NCBI GenBank assembly: GCA_963676905.2
Contig: CAXXVE010000001.1
Coordinates: forward strand, 3,596,001 to 3,660,000
From: Oceanispirochaeta sp963676905
GTDB taxonomy: Bacteria; Spirochaetota; Spirochaetia; DSM-2461
DNA: 64,000 bases
Reading direction: 5' to 3'
The translations under genes and the position numbers were made by a program. Positions 61,310-64,000 of this stretch are shown one piece after another. The notes below the pieces were generated by a model that saw only the letters and a program-made list of their open reading frames with translations, did not search any database and was not told the origin of the DNA. The first letter of the stretch is position 1. Each line of letters starts with the position of its first letter.

Positions 61310-62263
61310 ATGGAAAAGTATTTAATTGGACAGCTTACAGAGATTGCATCCTTTGTCGTGACGGCCTATGCCCGATCATGGCCCTACCTTCTGCTTACAA
61401 TACCGCTGGCAGTGATTATAAATCTCTCAGGCATATCAAAATACCTTGAGAAAGCCTTTTCGGCCAAACCCCTTACAGCCATATTTCTGGCTGCTGTTGT
61501 GGGAGCCTTCAGCCCCTTCTGCTCCTGCGGTGTTATTCCCGTCATCAGCTCACTTCTGATTGGCGGTGTTCCCCTGGCTCCTGTCATGTCGTTCTGGCTG
61601 GCGTCGCCCTCCATGGACCCTGAGATATTTTTACTCAGCGTCTCAAGGATCGGTTGGAACCTGGCTGTATGGCGTCTTGCAGCAACCTTTATAATGAGCC
61701 TCGCCGGAGGCTATGCAGCCTGGTTTCTTGTAAGGACGGGATGGATCAGCAGCTTCAGCCTCAAAAAGGAAGTAAGGGCCGCGGCGGCCGGCAGCAGCTG
61801 CTGTACTTCAGAGCCAAGCCCGGCAGCAGCAAAACCGTCAGTGTATAAAGAGTTCCTGAACAAGGTCTATATTGAATCAAAGAATATGACTCTTCTTATT
61901 CTGAAGTTCATGACCCTGGCCTATATCCTCGAAGCCCTGATCATACTGTATCTTCCTGAAGAGTGGATCATATCGCTCCTGGGATCAGGAAACCGCTTTG
62001 CAGTCCCCCTTGCCACTCTGGTGGGCATTCCCCTGTACACAACGAACCTGACAGCCCTGGGCCTTGTGGGAGGACTGCTGCAGCAGGGGATGAGCCCCGG
62101 TGCCGCCCTCTCCTTCCTTATCGGAGGAGCCACTACAACCATCCCCGCCATGGCTGCTGTTTACGGGATAGTCAAAGGTAAGGTCTTTGCCCTCTACCTC
62201 CTTTCTACCCTCTTTATCTCTCTGGCGGCAGGGTATGTTTATGAGCTGATCTACACCCTCTAG
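61310..62263 (+). CDS. ArsP/DUF318-type permease
   Basis: 317 residues, about eight transmembrane helices. Signature FSPFCSCGVIPVISSLLIGGVPLAPVMSFWLASPSMDPE typical of the ArsP_1 (DUF318) permeases, some of which export trivalent organoarsenicals. A cytoplasmic loop contains SSCCTSEP, a Cys pair that could bind the metalloid. Controlled with arsR by duplicated operators. The exact substrate (arsenite, organoarsenical or other) is not fixed. Confidence 0.85.
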   Translation: MEKYLIGQLTEIASFVVTAYARSWPYLLLTIPLAVIINLSGISKYLEKAFSAKPLTAIFLAAVVGAFSPFCSCGVIPVISSLLIGGVPLAPVMSFWLASPSMDPEIFLLSVSRIGWNLAVWRLAATFIMSLAGGYAAWFLVRTGWISSFSLKKEVRAAAAGSSCCTSEPSPAAAKPSVYKEFLNKVYIESKNMTLLILKFMTLAYILEALIILYLPEEWIISLLGSGNRFAVPLATLVGIPLYTTNLTALGLVGGLLQQGMSPGAALSFLIGGATTTIPAMAAVYGIVKGKVFALYLLSTLFISLAAGYVYELIYTL

Positions 62264-62280
62264 CCCTGTTGATTTTCATT

Positions 62281-63456
62281 TTACATGTCCGGTGTTCCGG
62301 ACATGTTTCTATTCGTTGTCTTTTCTATGAAATTGACTATGACATCCAGAGCAGGCTGACTATCGAAACCTCCCCTCCCATGATTTGCTCCTGTAAGGGA
62401 GTAACGTTCTGACTCAACCCCCGCGGCCAGCAGCGCTTTATGCAGAATGACTGTCTGACTTGGTGATACAGCCAGATCCCTGTCACCATGGAACATAAGG
62501 AAAGGCGGCTCTGAACCATCAATATAACTTAATGGATTGGCAGCAGAGGCGGACGCGGGATCTTCCATGATGCTTGTCTTTGAAAATACGCCATTGACGT
62601 AGTGGGATTCGGGGGATGTATTTACTTCATGGGAACGAACAGACGCTTCGGAATAGTCATCTGCGATCCTTGTAAGATCCGATAATCCGTACAAATCAAT
62701 AACACCCTGAACATCTGTCGTATATTCCAGATTATTATCGCCAGGGAAATCATTATTGCCATCTTTGGCGCTGGCAGCAGTGAGGGCGACCATGTAGCCT
62801 CCTGCAGAATTTCCAAGTAAGACCAGACGCTCAGGATCTATATTATACAGGGATGCATTTGCTTTGACATAACGGATGGCGTCGTTGACATCAGCCACAG
62901 CATCCTTGTATAAGCCTTCGGCAATGACTCTGTATTGGGCTGTTACGACAGCATAGCCCCTATTGGCAAGGTAATTCCTTGTAATGGGAAGACCTCTTAA
63001 CTGTGCCGTTGAAAAACCGCCACCGGGTATAAATATGACAGCAGGATTCGGTTTATCAGCATCACCGTGATACTGAATATTCATACGCAGATGAATATCC
63101 TCACCCTTTCTGTGGCCATCGGTGATAAGGGTTTCCTTAAAAACCACTTGAGAGTCTTCAAAGTTCTTCACTCCCGGATCTACATTGGGTTCCTTTGACC
63201 AGTCAACCACAATACTGTCGGAAACATCGGCTTTCACAACCAGTTCACCGAATGGAGATGTTGTCCCGTAGTCGTTTAAGACTCTATAGGATAGATCAAT
63301 TGTAGGATCATAGTCATAGGATTCCGTCTGAACACTCTGGACCATATCCTTCCCGGAACTGCTCTCAGCCTGATTTTCACCCCTGTTATTCTGACAACCG
63401 AAGAGTAATAAAGAAAAACTCATTATAAAAATACTTATAAAAGATATCTGTTTCAT
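62281..63456 (-). CDS. Alpha/beta-hydrolase esterase lipoprotein
   Basis: 391 residues. Lipobox LLLFGC. Alpha/beta-hydrolase core: oxyanion loop FIPGGGFSTAQL, nucleophile GNSAGGYMVAL, acid FHGDRDLAVSP, and base GANHGRGG, as in carboxylesterase/BD-FAE-like enzymes. It should act on ester substrates at the cell surface. Its last codons lie in a perfect hairpin, ACATGTCCGG (62283-62292)/CCGGACATGT (62297-62306), which may also end transcription of the convergent permease gene. Confidence 0.82.
   Translation of the reverse strand: MKQISFISIFIMSFSLLLFGCQNNRGENQAESSSGKDMVQSVQTESYDYDPTIDLSYRVLNDYGTTSPFGELVVKADVSDSIVVDWSKEPNVDPGVKNFEDSQVVFKETLITDGHRKGEDIHLRMNIQYHGDADKPNPAVIFIPGGGFSTAQLRGLPITRNYLANRGYAVVTAQYRVIAEGLYKDAVADVNDAIRYVKANASLYNIDPERLVLLGNSAGGYMVALTAASAKDGNNDFPGDNNLEYTTDVQGVIDLYGLSDLTRIADDYSEASVRSHEVNTSPESHYVNGVFSKTSIMEDPASASAANPLSYIDGSEPPFLMFHGDRDLAVSPSQTVILHKALLAAGVESERYSLTGANHGRGGFDSQPALDVIVNFIEKTTNRNMSGTPDM
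62283..62308. terminator. Hairpin between ArsP permease and esterase
   Basis: Perfect 10-bp stem ACATGTCCGG/CCGGACATGT with loop TGTT, overlapping the esterase C-terminal codons. The downstream T-tract on the plus strand is weak, so termination of the arsR-permease transcript is probable rather than certain. Confidence 0.45.
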
Positions 63457-63574
63457 ACTAATTATCTTAGTACATCAGCAGACTGTATGAGCCGTAATGC
63501 CCTAATTATATTTCAGTAATAGATATCTCTTTTATTCACTTTCTGATCTGCATGGACTATCATTAAGATAGCTC

Positions 63575-64000
63575 ATGTTCACTATTAGGCTGGTTAAAAC
63601 ATTCAGAATCAAATGCCTGCTAAAGATAGTTGTTCTTTTAACGGCTGTGATCCTCTTTCCTTCGCCTGCATACGGGGAGGAAAAAAATATCTTTATTCTT
63701 CATACCTATTCAAATCAGTTCCCCTGGAGGGAGCAGTTCAATACAGCCATACAGGAAGAGCTTGAAAAACGCCCTGACTGGAAACTATACACTGAAACCA
63801 TGGATACACCGCGTCTTGGCAACTCTCTGAGCCCCGATGAATGGGTTGACTACCTCTCAAAAAAATATTCCCGCATTGAGTTCGATGCCGTCCTGGCAGA
63901 GTCTATTCCTTCCAGTCAGTTTATCAAAACTTACGGGGAACAGCTCTTTGGTGCAGTACCCGAAGTCATTTTCATACAAAGGGAACAGCCTGCGCCCCCC
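63575..64000 (+). CDS. N-terminus of periplasmic-binding-protein-like sensor, cut by window
   Basis: 142 codons to the window edge. Signal sequence (IVVLLTAVILFPSPAYG), then ILHTYSNQFPWREQFNTAIQEEL, a pattern typical of the ABC substrate-binding-like sensor domains found at the N-terminus of histidine kinases and diguanylate cyclases. The output domain, if any, lies outside. TTCACT (63535-63540)-17-TATCAT (63558-63563) would leave a leader of only about 5 nt; no Shine-Dalgarno. Confidence 0.6.
   Translation, partial: MFTIRLVKTFRIKCLLKIVVLLTAVILFPSPAYGEEKNIFILHTYSNQFPWREQFNTAIQEELEKRPDWKLYTETMDTPRLGNSLSPDEWVDYLSKKYSRIEFDAVLAESIPSSQFIKTYGEQLFGAVPEVIFIQREQPAPP

Noticed and set aside
1..64000. 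tRNA genes, CRISPR arrays, insertion sequences, prophage
   Set aside because: None were recognised on reading both strands; no direct-repeat arrays or transposase/integrase frames are present.

Overview
The window is a chromosomal segment of a free-living, motile spirochaete (order Spirochaetales, genus not determinable here). The evidence is two short FlaB-type flagellins starting MIINHN, PilZ and HD-GYP proteins around the filament genes, lipoproteins with spirochaetal lipoboxes, and housekeeping genes of roughly 50% GC. No tRNA, rRNA operon, insertion sequence, prophage or CRISPR array was seen, so this is core and accessory chromosome rather than a mobile island.

Layout. 1-1115: a cut-off lipoprotein and a membrane protein on the minus strand. 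1251-3640: infC-rpmI-rplT-(ZapB-like)-zapA, followed by a 6S RNA gene. 3671-15648: a motility block: PilZ protein, TPR protein, flaB1, a hairpin-rich spacer, flaB2, flaG, fliD, an unknown gene, a membrane PilZ protein, then tsaE-tsaB and an HD-GYP phosphodiesterase. Facing these is the minus-strand operon flgN-flgK-flgL-fliW-csrA (14966-19288). 19388-29159: a transglutaminase-like TPR protein, trxB, a GH3 glycosidase, glgA, cobO, an rRNA methyltransferase, a class III nucleotide cyclase and a MATE exporter. 29140-37338: a TetR-GH2 glycosidase operon, a Dabb protein, a DUF819 membrane protein, an SCP2/class III aminotransferase operon and a YcaQ-like protein. 37328-49855: a metzincin lipoprotein pair, nitroreductase, HrpB, an RlmL-like methyltransferase, a LOG protein, Nudix, an ankyrin protein, and an mrfA-mrfB type helicase/nuclease pair. 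50080-64000: glgC, Nudix, lipoproteins, secA, a large secreted protein, an arsR-arsP pair, an esterase lipoprotein and the start of a periplasmic-binding protein.

How the parts work together. The clearest circuit is post-transcriptional control of flagellin. Each flaB leader carries a small hairpin that presents AGGA in its loop, 20-22 nt upstream of a GGA inside the Shine-Dalgarno. The window also encodes CsrA and its antagonist FliW, downstream of flgK-flgL. Two PilZ proteins and an HD-GYP protein suggest that c-di-GMP acts on the same machinery.

Three further regulatory patterns come from reading the DNA. (1) A recurrent architecture in which a sigma70-like promoter ends 6-12 nt before an ATG that has no Shine-Dalgarno, implying leaderless or near-leaderless mRNAs (secA, LOG, YcaQ-like, RlmL-like, HrpB, the 20809 gene, the 3712 PilZ gene). 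(2) A TetR palindrome that occurs at the TetR-GH2 promoter and again, nearly identical, at the SCP2/aminotransferase promoter about 3.8 kb away. (3) An ArsR palindrome placed directly before the ribosome binding sites of both arsR and its permease.
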